Shown here one piece after another: positions 7,892 to 16,073 of a stretch of 64,000 bases of DNA. The DNA is from Sporosarcina aquimarina (lineage in GTDB: Bacteria > Bacillota > Bacilli > Bacillales_A > Planococcaceae): the NCBI RefSeq assembly GCF_023715615.1, contig NZ_JAMBOM010000008.1:36883-100882 (forward strand), read 5' to 3'. The notes beneath the pieces were generated by a model. That model did no database searches and was not told where the DNA came from. It worked only from the letters and a program-made list of their open reading frames with translations. Each line of letters starts with the position of its first letter. Within the stretch, counting starts at the first letter, position 1. A program made the position numbers and the translations under genes.

Positions 7892-8317
7892 TCAACTCAC
7901 ATCCTCACTAATCGTCAAAAGAATTGTCACGACGACACCCACGACGGTAAGTGCAACGCCAGCTTCAAATAGTAGCACCATCGAAAGCTCTGTTACTCCA
8001 AAAACTGGCAACGCAAAATCCCCTTTTGCCTGGTTCAAAAATTGATTGTTAAACAGCATAGGCACTGCACTACTTGCGACCGCTAGAAACACGCCAAGTC
8101 CCGCAATTTTCTTGAAGTCAAACGGAATTCCTTTATGAACTGTCTCAATATCGTACGTCATGTACAGCAACAGTAACGCCGAAGCGAGTACGAGCCCACC
8201 TGAGAATCCTCCGCCCGGGTCATTATGCCCGGAGATGAAGAGCTCAACACCGAACGTTAAAATGATGAACACAACAATTTTCGTGACAGTGCGCAAGATG
8301 ACGTCATTGATTTTCAT
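7892..8317 (-). CDS. mrpB: Na+/H+ antiporter subunit MrpB
   Basis: A protein of about 141 residues with four hydrophobic segments and the hallmark GHNDPGGGFSGGLVLA seen in MrpB and in the C-terminal domain of MrpA. I use the ATG at 8317 (MKINDVILRTV), which follows AAGGA at about 11 nt. A GTG at 8326 in the same frame is a possible alternative. The start overlaps the end of mrpA by 14 bp. It is an obligatory subunit of the Mrp antiporter. Confidence 0.94.
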   Translation of the reverse strand: MKINDVILRTVTKIVVFIILTFGVELFISGHNDPGGGFSGGLVLASALLLLYMTYDIETVHKGIPFDFKKIAGLGVFLAVASSAVPMLFNNQFLNQAKGDFALPVFGVTELSMVLLFEAGVALTVVGVVVTILLTISEDVS

Positions 8318-10709
8318 TGCCGTCACCGTCCTTTTTATGTTTTAACTTGATCAACACATAGACACCAAGTCCACCGATCAACAAGACAACAATTTCGAGC
8401 ATTGTATCAAACGCACGAAAATCCCCCAAAATCGCATTAACAATATTGCCCCCACCCGTGAGCGTTTTCGCATCCTCAAAGTACTCGGAAATCGGGTCGA
8501 ACAAGCGATTCCCTTGAACCATAAGCGCTGTGATGATGACAATTAGTCCTGATGCCACCGCGATGAACGCATTTAAAATCTTCACTGAACGACGTGGTCG
8601 CTCTTTCTTCCAATCCGGCATAAAGCGGAATGTCAACAAGAACAAAACTGTAGTTACCGTTTCTACAACGATTTGGGTAAGTGCCAAGTCGGGTGCCCGC
8701 AAGACGACGAATAGAAATGCGACTGTAAATCCAAGGACACCATTCAGTAGAATCGCGATCAAACGAGAATTCACGAAAAGAATGGCAAGTGCTGCAGACA
8801 TCATGACCATCACGAGAATGTATTCATTGACCGTCACAACGGAATCCTCTGAAAAGTCAAACGCTAGACGCCAAACAAAACTCAACGCAATCCCCATCAT
8901 TGCGATGAAAAACAGCAGAATGTACGTAAAATAACGATGCAAATGCCCCGTCATGTACTTATTCGTTAGGTGATAGGAGTTGCCTTCAAGCTGGATGAGC
9001 AACAACGCATAGATATTATCGATTTTCCAACTGAATGGAGCAATTGTATAGATCCTTCTCCACTGTCGTAAGAAAATGTAGAGAATCGTACCGATTAGGA
9101 TAATTCCAATCGTCATCCAAAGTGCCGGATTCAATCCATGCCAAGCTGCAATGTGCGGGACTAGTGATTCAGGATTTACAAACGACGGATATATCGCCGC
9201 CATTGCTGGTTTCAAAATCCATTTCCCTAGTACGTTCGGGAAGAAGAACAGTCCTACAATCAGTCCCCCTAAAATGAATGGCGCAACGAGCATTCCAGGA
9301 CGCGGATCATGCGCTCCCCGGTCGACCCATGCAGGCTGTTGCTGTTGGCGGCCAAAAAATGTTTGAAAAACGATAATCATGCAGTATACGAATGTAAAGA
9401 CACTCGCTACCCATGCGACAATCGGAATCCAAATGTGGACACCTGGTAACGCCAAGTGTTGCACAGCGAGACTCGCTTCCAAGAAGAGTTCCTTACTTAA
9501 AAATCCATTAAACGGAGGCAATCCCGCCATTGAAAAACTACCTGCAAGTGCAATCGTAAATGTAATCGGCATGAACACAGCGAGACCACCGAGTTTCCGA
9601 ATATCCCGCGTCCCGAGTTCATGGTCTACGATTCCAATGATCATGAATAATGCACCTTTAAATGTGGAATGGTTAATTAAATGGAATAGTCCTGCAAACG
9701 CCGCGGCTGTATAGATGGTTTTATCCGACCCTGGGATGTCCAGCATGGCAGCTGAACCGATTCCAAGTAAACTCATGATCAATCCTAGCTGACTGATTGT
9801 TGAATAGGCCAGGAGCGCTTTTAAATCGTTTTGGCGAACTGCGTTGAACGAACCCCATAACAAGGTCAATAGCCCAACGAACGTCACTGAATAGAACCAA
9901 ATTTCACTTTCACCGAATACAGGAATGAAGCGCGCAACAAGATAGATCCCAGCTTTGACCATCGTAGCCGAGTGTAAATAAGCACTGACCGGCGTCGGCG
10001 CTTCCATCGCATCTGGGAGCCAGATGTGGAATGGGAATTGTGCAGATTTCGTAAAAGCTCCAAGTAGAATAAGAAGCATCGCTGGGATGAAAAGCTCGTT
10101 CGTCGATAACATTTCTGCCATACCAATCATCTCTTGGATACTATAAGTCCCCGTCATTTGGTGCAACATAAGGAATCCGACGAGCATGCCAATTCCACCT
10201 GTCACTGTAATGAGCATTGCCTTTTTCGCACCAGCTCGAGAATTTTTCCGCTGATGCCAAAAAGCGATGAGCAGGAATGATGAAACACTCGTTAACTCCC
10301 AAAATACGTAGAGGACCAAGACGTTATCTGAAAAGACGACACCGAGCATGGAACCCATGAACAACAACAGATACATATAAAAACGACCAAGTGCTTCTCG
10401 TTCAGATAGATAATAAATGGAGTACATGACAACGAGCGTCCCCATGCCTGTGATGAGCAATCCCAAAATCATACTGAGACCGTCTAAATGCGTGGTAAAG
10501 TGGATATCGGCAGCGTTCAACCACCGGATGGTGTAGAATAGGTTCTCGCCTGAAGCAAGTTTTGGAATCTGAAAACTAAGAATGACAAATAAAATCAATG
10601 GAACCGGTAATACCATCCAACCGATTTTCTTACTACGAACATATGTATAAAGAAATGGGACAAAAAGCGATGCCAAAAAAGGCACCAAAATAAGTATAGG
10701 AATCATCAT
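8304..10709 (-). CDS. mrpA: Na+/H+ antiporter subunit MrpA (ND5-like)
   Basis: The largest Mrp subunit, 801 residues, the usual length. The N-terminal two-thirds is an ND5/NuoL-like antiporter domain with the conserved LPDAMEAPTPVSAYLHSATM stretch. The C-terminal part carries an MrpB/NuoJ-like region. The frame is open upstream to an ATG at 10883, but the ribosome site GGGGG with 9 nt spacing points to the ATG at 10709 (MMIPILILVP), matching family starts. It is the first gene of mrpABCDEFG. The complex exchanges cytoplasmic Na+ for H+ and supports alkaline pH and salt tolerance. A leader of about 250 nt precedes it. Confidence 0.96.
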   Translation of the reverse strand: MMIPILILVPFLASLFVPFLYTYVRSKKIGWMVLPVPLILFVILSFQIPKLASGENLFYTIRWLNAADIHFTTHLDGLSMILGLLITGMGTLVVMYSIYYLSEREALGRFYMYLLLFMGSMLGVVFSDNVLVLYVFWELTSVSSFLLIAFWHQRKNSRAGAKKAMLITVTGGIGMLVGFLMLHQMTGTYSIQEMIGMAEMLSTNELFIPAMLLILLGAFTKSAQFPFHIWLPDAMEAPTPVSAYLHSATMVKAGIYLVARFIPVFGESEIWFYSVTFVGLLTLLWGSFNAVRQNDLKALLAYSTISQLGLIMSLLGIGSAAMLDIPGSDKTIYTAAAFAGLFHLINHSTFKGALFMIIGIVDHELGTRDIRKLGGLAVFMPITFTIALAGSFSMAGLPPFNGFLSKELFLEASLAVQHLALPGVHIWIPIVAWVASVFTFVYCMIIVFQTFFGRQQQQPAWVDRGAHDPRPGMLVAPFILGGLIVGLFFFPNVLGKWILKPAMAAIYPSFVNPESLVPHIAAWHGLNPALWMTIGIILIGTILYIFLRQWRRIYTIAPFSWKIDNIYALLLIQLEGNSYHLTNKYMTGHLHRYFTYILLFFIAMMGIALSFVWRLAFDFSEDSVVTVNEYILVMVMMSAALAILFVNSRLIAILLNGVLGFTVAFLFVVLRAPDLALTQIVVETVTTVLFLLTFRFMPDWKKERPRRSVKILNAFIAVASGLIVIITALMVQGNRLFDPISEYFEDAKTLTGGGNIVNAILGDFRAFDTMLEIVVLLIGGLGVYVLIKLKHKKDGDGNENQ

Positions 10710-10901
10710 TTCGTCGTACCCCCAATCAAAAAAGAAAACACGGGTCCTATCATCAGAGACTTCTAACGGACGGTGAAAGCCTGTAAAATCGTAGCAATAC
10801 TTGTACGGGGTTTTCAAGAATCCATAGAAAAGTTTCCGTGACGGCTTGACGCGGACGCCAAAGCCGGCGATAATGAGTGCCATGTGCGTACAGTGAACAA
10901 G

Positions 10902-10926
10902 CCCGAAACTATCTTCTAGTTTCAGG
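10902..10926 (-). promoter_or_regulatory. Strong stem-loop in the mrpA leader
   Basis: On the minus strand CCTGAAACTA and TAGTTTCGGG pair over 10 bp around the loop GAAGA. One pair is U-G in minus-strand RNA but would be an A-C mismatch in plus-strand RNA, so the structure suits an RNA read toward mrpA. Further downstream GTACG (near 10889) can pair with CGTAC (near 10805), closing a larger domain. No known riboswitch class was recognised. Confidence 0.45.
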
Positions 10927-10971
10927 ACTACCGTTCAAACAGTGGCGTTTGTGTTTTTGGTTTCACCCTAA

Positions 10972-10977
10972 AGTATA
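10972..10977 (-). promoter_or_regulatory. -10 box of the mrp operon
   Basis: TATACT on the minus strand, in an A/T-rich stretch about 260 nt before the mrpA start. The -35 region at 17 nt spacing (GTGCGA) is poor, so an activator or another sigma factor may be involved. The region 10710-10965 between it and mrpA would form the operon leader. Confidence 0.45.
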
Positions 10978-11064
10978 CACAATATTTACATCAATCGCAC
11001 TTGAGACGATGCGCAAGTGTGTGTGATGGCCTAGTATTCGGATTCTATGGAGGTGGAGGACTAC

Positions 11065-11739
11065 ATGGGAAAAGTGAAAGGACGCATGGATGAGAGCATC
11101 CTCGTCTGTGTGTATTACGGACCTAACGGAGAGCGACTTATTCGTCGTGGTCATCAGATGGCAAGCGCAATGGACTGCCCTCTTTACATTTTAACAGTCG
11201 ATCCACGACCATTAGATGATATGGATGCAGACAAATCGGATTACATTGACAGATGGCGTGAGCTTGCGGATGAATTTGAAGCAGAAGAATTCATTGTACG
11301 GGATAACGAAAGTAGACCCACCGCAAAAGTGATTAAACAAGTCGCACACGACCGGAATGTCACTCAAATTATTATCGGACAAACCGCGCAAAGCCGATGG
11401 GAAGAAATTACGAAGGGTTCGTTTATGAACGTCTTGTTGCGTGAAATTACGTTCGTCGATTTCCACGTTGTATCGGTCGCACGTTCTATTAAGCATGATG
11501 TCGAGGGACTGTTCGAAAAGGGATTACGAGCCTATCTGACGGATGATGGCGAAGGCTTCCGTATCACGTTCAACTATACAAAAGATGCTCGATTTGAAGG
11601 GATTTTCTTTAAAGAGACCGGAACCGACTTCAATAATGGCATCTTTAAATTCATGCATGACGGAAAGATGTGCCAGGTGAGAATTACAGATGATCGCGTT
11701 GAGGATCCATCTCTGGTCAGTTGTAAAATCGATGTATAA
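11065..11739 (+). CDS. KdpD-like universal stress protein domain protein with an unknown C-terminal domain
   Basis: A soluble protein of 224 residues. The first about 145 residues match the Usp domain of the sensor kinase KdpD: ILVCVYYGPNGERLIRRG at the start, then TQIIIGQTAQSRWEEITKGS and LLREITFVDFHVV. No kinase, KdpD N-terminal domain or membrane segment is present. The last about 75 residues form a separate, probably beta-rich domain I do not recognise. I start at the ATG at 11065 because GGAGG lies 5 nt before it; an in-frame ATG at 11047 overlaps that ribosome site. It is divergent from mrpA, which suggests a role in cation homeostasis. In staphylococci the KdpD Usp domain binds c-di-AMP; whether this one does is unknown. 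Confidence 0.8.
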   Translation: MGKVKGRMDESILVCVYYGPNGERLIRRGHQMASAMDCPLYILTVDPRPLDDMDADKSDYIDRWRELADEFEAEEFIVRDNESRPTAKVIKQVAHDRNVTQIIIGQTAQSRWEEITKGSFMNVLLREITFVDFHVVSVARSIKHDVEGLFEKGLRAYLTDDGEGFRITFNYTKDARFEGIFFKETGTDFNNGIFKFMHDGKMCQVRITDDRVEDPSLVSCKIDV

Positions 11740-11752
11740 CCATAGGAAAAAG

Positions 11753-11783
11753 CAGAGAGTGCCGAAGCGCTCCCTGTTTTTTT
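11753..11783. terminator. Bidirectional terminator between the Usp-domain gene and murB
   Basis: CAGAGAGTGC and GCGCTCCCTG pair around a CGAA loop (TTCG on the minus strand), with seven T on the plus side and five T on the minus side. It can end both converging transcripts. Confidence 0.85.
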
Positions 11784-11799
11784 GTTGCTATTGCTATTC

Positions 11800-12717
11800 T
11801 TACTCCGCACATTCTCCAACAATTTTCACTTCGCGTTCGAGCTCTACACCGAAACGCTTTTTCACTTCTGCTTGGACCATTTCAATGGTTTGAATGTAGT
11901 CTGTTGCCGTTGCATGATTTTTGTTGATGATGAATCCCGCGTGTTTGGTTGAGACCTCTGCTCCACCAATTCCTTTTCCTTGAAGCCCGCTGTCCTGAAT
12001 CAGTTTCCCAGCGAAAAACCCGGGCGGTCGTTTAAATACACTTCCTGCCGACGGATATTCAAGAGGTTGCTTCGATTCACGCAAAAATGTCAATTCTGCC
12101 ACTTTCGCATCGATCGTCTCTTGATCACCAAACTGGAGTTCGAAGTCTGAAGATACAACGAAATATCCTTCGTCAGCGATAATACTTTTTCGATAACCCA
12201 GTCCAAGTTCCTCTTTGGTTAAAACAAAAATTTCCCCTTTACGATTCATAAGGGTAGACTTTACGATGATGTCTTTAATCTCCCCGCCATAGGCTCCAGC
12301 ATTCATTGCCATCGCGCCTCCGACAGATCCCGGAATGCCACAAGCAAATTCAAATCCAGTGAGTCCAGCTGCAGCGGATGCTTTGGATACATCGATAATA
12401 TGTGCACCAGCTTCAGCGTGTACGTGTGTTCCATTGACAGTAATTACATCCAACTTCACAGGATGCAATACGATGCCACGAACTCCGCCATCGCGAACGA
12501 CCATATTGGATCCGTTTCCAAGTAACAATAACGGGATATCATGTTCATATGCATAACAGACAGTCGTCTGCATTTCTTCTACTGTTTGCGGAATTACAAG
12601 TAAATCTGCGTGCCCGCCTAATTCAGTTTTTGTATAAGCTGAAAGGGATTCATCCAGCAAAAGCTGCCCCTTAGTAATCTTCGTTTGTAAATCAGCAAGC
12701 CATTGTTGCTTAGCCAT
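11800..12717 (-). CDS. murB: UDP-N-acetylenolpyruvoylglucosamine reductase
   Basis: A 305-residue cytoplasmic flavoprotein that reduces UDP-GlcNAc-enolpyruvate to UDP-MurNAc with NADPH, the second committed step of peptidoglycan synthesis. FAD-binding motifs LGNGSNMVVRDGGVRG and GIPGSVGGAMAMNAGAYGGE are present, and SAGSVFKRPPG contains the catalytic Ser region. The start ATG at 12717 has an AAGGG/GGTGG ribosome site; a TTG at 12726 is less likely. It is a single gene with its own promoter. Confidence 0.96.
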   Translation of the reverse strand: MAKQQWLADLQTKITKGQLLLDESLSAYTKTELGGHADLLVIPQTVEEMQTTVCYAYEHDIPLLLLGNGSNMVVRDGGVRGIVLHPVKLDVITVNGTHVHAEAGAHIIDVSKASAAAGLTGFEFACGIPGSVGGAMAMNAGAYGGEIKDIIVKSTLMNRKGEIFVLTKEELGLGYRKSIIADEGYFVVSSDFELQFGDQETIDAKVAELTFLRESKQPLEYPSAGSVFKRPPGFFAGKLIQDSGLQGKGIGGAEVSTKHAGFIINKNHATATDYIQTIEMVQAEVKKRFGVELEREVKIVGECAE

Positions 12718-12754
12718 TCCACCCAACCCTTTCGAATGTACGTACCACTATTAC

Positions 12755-12783
12755 AGTATGCTGTGAATCGAGTGATTTGACAA
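12755..12783 (-). promoter_or_regulatory. Promoter of murB
   Basis: Minus strand TTGTCA (12778-12783), 17 nt, CATACT (12755-12760), about 40 nt upstream of the murB start. Confidence 0.55.
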
Positions 12784-12880
12784 GAGGTACGGACATGTTT
12801 TCTATATAGTTCTATTCTACTCGTTCTCCATGAACAATTGATGAGAATTCGTGTATTTTCAATCCACTCTGTTAAATCTT

Positions 12881-12909
12881 TTGATTTCTGGCGAAGATGG
12901 ACTTATATG
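12881..12909 (+). promoter_or_regulatory. Promoter of the Rieske/FAD oxidoreductase gene
   Basis: TTGATT (12881-12886), 17 nt, TATATG (12904-12909), 28 nt before the start codon. Confidence 0.6.
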
Positions 12910-12937
12910 AACTTAATGAACACGGAGGGAAATCACT

Positions 12938-14320
12938 ATGTTGAACTCACTCTGGCTAGAAACAGCCTATCCCCGTGACACCTATCTCCCACCCTCTTCG
13001 GATACGACATGCGATGTTTGCATTATAGGAGGTGGATTATGCGGTCTCACAGCAGCTTATTTGTTAGCGAAAGCCGGTAAAAAAGTGCTATTGCTTGAAA
13101 AGGATCGAATTCTTGAAGGAGCTTCCGGAAATACAACTGGGAAACTAACGACGCAACATGATTTAGTCTATGCTGACCTCCTGAAGACATTCGGCACAGA
13201 ATCCGCAACAGTCTATTATAAGACGAACGATGCGGCGATTCGGTTCGCACAGTCCATTGCTGAAGGTGACGAACTGCGCTCAACGAATTCTGTACTGTTC
13301 GCAAGTACTGACAGTGGAGTGGCTGCTTTAAGGAAAGAAGCGGATGCCTATAAAACACTTGGCATTCCATTTGACCGACGTTTAAATTGTGAATTACCAC
13401 TCTCCGTTAAAGAAACACTTACGTTAAGTAATCAGGCACAGCTCCATCCCGTCCGATATGGTCAGCATATTGCAAAGCTTGCTGTTTCTGAAGGTGCACA
13501 ACTGTGCGAGAAATCAGATGTTCGTTCCATGGACCTGAAAGAGAAGTCTCTCCAACTCGCATCTGACATTGTTATTAACTTTGATGAACTTCTGTTATGT
13601 ACACATTATCCAATTGAAGCGCTACGTGGCATGAACATTTTGAAGTTAGAAGTCAAACGCTCCTATCTGCTATCCGCACCCGCTGATATGCCTTTGCAAA
13701 GCCAGTACTTATCTGTGGACGGACCCAAACGTTCCATTCGAACTGTATTCATCGACGGTCGTCCTCACTTTTTACTCGGGGGTGAGGATCATAAAGCAGG
13801 TGTCACAAGCGATACAGACCTGCATTACAAACGACTTGCCGAAGAGCTACAATCCGTCTATCATCTAGGGGAACCGATCCATACTTGGTCCGCACAAGAT
13901 CCTTCAACTCCGGATTTAATACCTTATGCAGGACCTATTACAGCCTCGATGCCATATGTTCATATTTGTACAGGATTCCGTAAATGGGGAATGACAAATT
14001 CCCTCGCAGCCGCCCAAATTGTCACTGACCAGATTACAGGTCAACCGAACCCTGCCATCTCGCTTTACGCACCTGATCGCACTGGGTTCGGTACACTTTT
14101 ACTACAGGCTTTGAAAACGACAGGATTTGTATTAAAGGAATTTACCGGCGGTCACTTGACTCGTACCGATGCTCCTATTTGTACGCACATGGGATGTCGC
14201 ACCCGCTGGAACAAAGGTGATGAAACCTGGGATTGTCCATGCCATGGCTCCCGTTTTAGAAAAGATGGTTCTGTATTAGAAGGTCCCGCAACACGTCCAC
14301 TCGATTTGAAAAAGGACTAG
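12938..14320 (+). CDS. yhfW: FAD-dependent oxidoreductase with C-terminal Rieske [2Fe-2S] domain (YhfW type)
   Basis: A 460-residue two-domain protein. Near the N-terminus CIIGGGLCGLTAAYLLAKAG is a Rossmann FAD-binding motif of the DAO family, followed by EKDRILEGASGNTTGKLT. The C-terminus has a Rieske cluster motif, CTHMGC followed by CPCHGSRF. The arrangement equals Bacillus subtilis YhfW, whose substrate is unknown to me. The fused Rieske domain suggests electron transfer between flavin and an iron-sulfur partner. The ribosome site GGAGGG has 8 nt spacing. It is a single gene converging on ppaC. No membrane segments are seen, so it is probably cytoplasmic. Confidence 0.87.
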   Translation: MLNSLWLETAYPRDTYLPPSSDTTCDVCIIGGGLCGLTAAYLLAKAGKKVLLLEKDRILEGASGNTTGKLTTQHDLVYADLLKTFGTESATVYYKTNDAAIRFAQSIAEGDELRSTNSVLFASTDSGVAALRKEADAYKTLGIPFDRRLNCELPLSVKETLTLSNQAQLHPVRYGQHIAKLAVSEGAQLCEKSDVRSMDLKEKSLQLASDIVINFDELLLCTHYPIEALRGMNILKLEVKRSYLLSAPADMPLQSQYLSVDGPKRSIRTVFIDGRPHFLLGGEDHKAGVTSDTDLHYKRLAEELQSVYHLGEPIHTWSAQDPSTPDLIPYAGPITASMPYVHICTGFRKWGMTNSLAAAQIVTDQITGQPNPAISLYAPDRTGFGTLLLQALKTTGFVLKEFTGGHLTRTDAPICTHMGCRTRWNKGDETWDCPCHGSRFRKDGSVLEGPATRPLDLKKD

Positions 14321-14330
14321 CGTTAAATTG

Positions 14331-14403
14331 TGGAATCGGCATTATGAGTTGCGTAATCGGCAATACCAAAGCTTATATCGGAAGTTTCAAGGAATAATCG
14401 GAA
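14331..14403. repeat. Array C: short degenerate repeat, ATCGG every 20-21 nt
   Basis: ATCGG begins at 14335, 14356, 14377 and 14397, spacings 21, 21 and 20. Flanks are A/T-rich and diverged (for example GTAATCGGCA and ATAATCGGAA). It lies between the yhfW stop and its terminator, so it may be in the 3' untranslated RNA. The period resembles the A and B arrays although the core differs. Confidence 0.6.
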
Positions 14404-14437
14404 TCCGAACACAATTCAACAGATAATTCCACTAAAA

Positions 14438-14478
14438 AAGCTGTCTGGTTAGTGAACACGTCACTCTCCAGACAGCTT
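14438..14478. terminator. Bidirectional terminator between yhfW and ppaC
   Basis: AAGCTGTCTGG and CCAGACAGCTT pair over 11 bp (14438-14448 with 14468-14478), with an inner AGTGA/TCACT stem. Runs of A and T flank it on both sides. Confidence 0.88.
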
Positions 14479-14488
14479 TTCATCATTT

Positions 14489-15415
14489 TCACTTAAACGC
14501 TTCTGTTAATACCGGAACGATCTGCTTCTTGCGCGATACAATTCCCTTTAATATCGCCATGTCATTTGCCGGTACTACGTTAAACGCCGTCATTGCAGCA
14601 AAAGCTTTCTCACCAATTGCAATTGCAATTGAATCATTGTTAATAATATCCGTAATGACAAACAAGAATAAATCAAGCTTCTTCACAGATACTACTTTCG
14701 TCAACAGTTCTGTTAACTCTTCCTTACGATTCAACACGTCATTCAGATCGACTGCATTCACTTGCGCAATTTCCATCGTTACATCACCGACTTCAAAAGT
14801 CTTCGCGTCGAGTGAAATGAGTTCTTCCAATGTTTTACTGCTAAGATCCGCACCTGCTTTAAGCATGTCCAATCCGTAAATGCTTGCGTCCACACCTGCA
14901 ATATCTGCAAGTTCTTCAGCTGCTTTTCTGTCTTCTTCAGTAAACGTCGGTGACTTGAACAACAACGAATCCGAAATGATTGCCGATAGCATGAGTCCCG
15001 CAATGTTTTTAGGTATATCTACACCATGCTCTTTGAACAACTTGTTTAAAATGGTTGCTGTACATCCTACCGGTTCGGCGCGATAGTAAAGCGGATCACT
15101 CGTTTGGAAATTTGCAATTCGGTGGTGGTCAATAACTTCAAGCACTTGAACGTCTTCTATATCAGCCGCACTTTGCTGCTTTTCGTTATGGTCGACTAAA
15201 ATAACTTGAGTCGCTTCTGTTGCCACTCGATCGAGTTGTCGTGGTGCTTCAAAACCAAATGTTTCCAACGCAAATGCAGTTTCTTCAGATACACTGCCAA
15301 GTCTTACAGCTTCTGCGTCCACCCCGATTTGCTGTTTCAAATATGCGTATGTAATCGCAGAAGCGATTGAATCCGTATCGGGATTTTTGTGACCAAATAC
15401 AAGTACTTTTTTCAT
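14489..15415 (-). CDS. ppaC: Manganese-dependent inorganic pyrophosphatase (family II)
   Basis: A 308-residue cytoplasmic enzyme that hydrolyses pyrophosphate to phosphate and pulls biosynthetic reactions forward. DHH-family motifs are visible: HKNPDTDS near residue 9, VDHNE, and IDHHR. The length matches family II enzymes without CBS domains. The ATG at 15415 has AGGAGG 9 nt upstream. It is monocistronic, converging on yhfW with a shared terminator. Confidence 0.96.
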   Translation of the reverse strand: MKKVLVFGHKNPDTDSIASAITYAYLKQQIGVDAEAVRLGSVSEETAFALETFGFEAPRQLDRVATEATQVILVDHNEKQQSAADIEDVQVLEVIDHHRIANFQTSDPLYYRAEPVGCTATILNKLFKEHGVDIPKNIAGLMLSAIISDSLLFKSPTFTEEDRKAAEELADIAGVDASIYGLDMLKAGADLSSKTLEELISLDAKTFEVGDVTMEIAQVNAVDLNDVLNRKEELTELLTKVVSVKKLDLFLFVITDIINNDSIAIAIGEKAFAAMTAFNVVPANDMAILKGIVSRKKQIVPVLTEAFK

Positions 15416-15475
15416 GAATGAATACCTCCTAAGTTCTTTACCTGTTGCAACTCTCTTATCTTACCATCACAACAA

Positions 15476-15913
15476 CTATCGCGGAAATAGAAGCAACCCT
15501 ATTTCATCTTTATTTTGTACAAAGTCTTCAATCGTATACCGGTCCAATACTGCCAAATAGGCTTGCAAGGCTTCCTGTAGCACCCCTTTCAACCGACAGG
15601 CAGGTGCAAGCACACATTGATTCGATTCCCGATTGAAGCATTCCACCAATTGAAAATCGTCTTCCGTCTTACGAACAACGTTTCCTATATTAATATGTTC
15701 TGGTCGGACTTTTAAACGGATCCCGCCGCCCCTACCACGGACAGTTTCAATGAACCCCGCCTTTCCGAGTTCATGCACAACTTTTGTCAAATGATTTTTT
15801 GAAATTGTGAATGCCTCGGATATTTCTGCTACAGTTGATAATTCGTCTTCTGGCTTAGCTGCCAAAAAGATTAAAACACGCAACGAGTAGTCTGTATAGA
15901 GCGTCAACCGCAT
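15476..15913 (-). CDS. nsrR: Nitric-oxide-sensing Rrf2-family repressor NsrR
   Basis: A 145-residue Rrf2 regulator beginning MRLTLYTDYSLRVLIFLA, with a winged helix-turn-helix and three cysteines at residues 92, 100 and 106 (ECFNRESNQC and APACRLKG), the positions that hold the [4Fe-4S] cluster in Bacillus NsrR. Nitric oxide damages the cluster and relieves repression. I start at the ATG at 15913, the conserved family start; the frame is open to an ATG at 15925. It is divergent from hmp, its classic target, with an NsrR-like site between them. Confidence 0.93.
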   Translation of the reverse strand: MRLTLYTDYSLRVLIFLAAKPEDELSTVAEISEAFTISKNHLTKVVHELGKAGFIETVRGRGGGIRLKVRPEHINIGNVVRKTEDDFQLVECFNRESNQCVLAPACRLKGVLQEALQAYLAVLDRYTIEDFVQNKDEIGLLLFPR

Positions 15914-15995
15914 CTCGTTCACCATTCTTTCTATAAAATCCTTGGATTTTGTCCATTCATTGAATGAAATGTGACTAAAATTCGAACTGTCTTTA

Positions 15996-16018
15996 AAGAT
16001 GTATTTTTTATATAGCTT
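15996..16018 (+). promoter_or_regulatory. Putative NsrR operator upstream of hmp
   Basis: AAGATGTATTT, 1 nt, then TTATATAGCTT. The first 11-mer is a perfect NsrR half-site and the second matches the inverse in 7 of 11 positions. It covers the -35 region of the -10 box TATGAT at 16036-16041. Confidence 0.7.
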
Positions 16019-16035
16019 TTTAAATTCATTAGGAT

Positions 16036-16041
16036 TATGAT
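16036..16041 (+). promoter_or_regulatory. -10 box of hmp
   Basis: TATGAT, 33 nt before the hmp start. The -35 region is weak and lies inside the NsrR-like site, which fits a repressed promoter. Confidence 0.5.
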
Positions 16042-16073
16042 AAATCCATCAACTACGAGAGGTCGTGTCAATT

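Noticed and set aside
10710..10883. 58-codon N-terminal extension of MrpA
   Set aside because: In-frame but absent from the family, outside the ribosome site at 10709, and overlapping the structured leader.
10985..11045. Promoter for the Usp-domain gene
   Set aside because: TAGTAT near 11032 is a possible -10, but no -35 box at suitable spacing was found.
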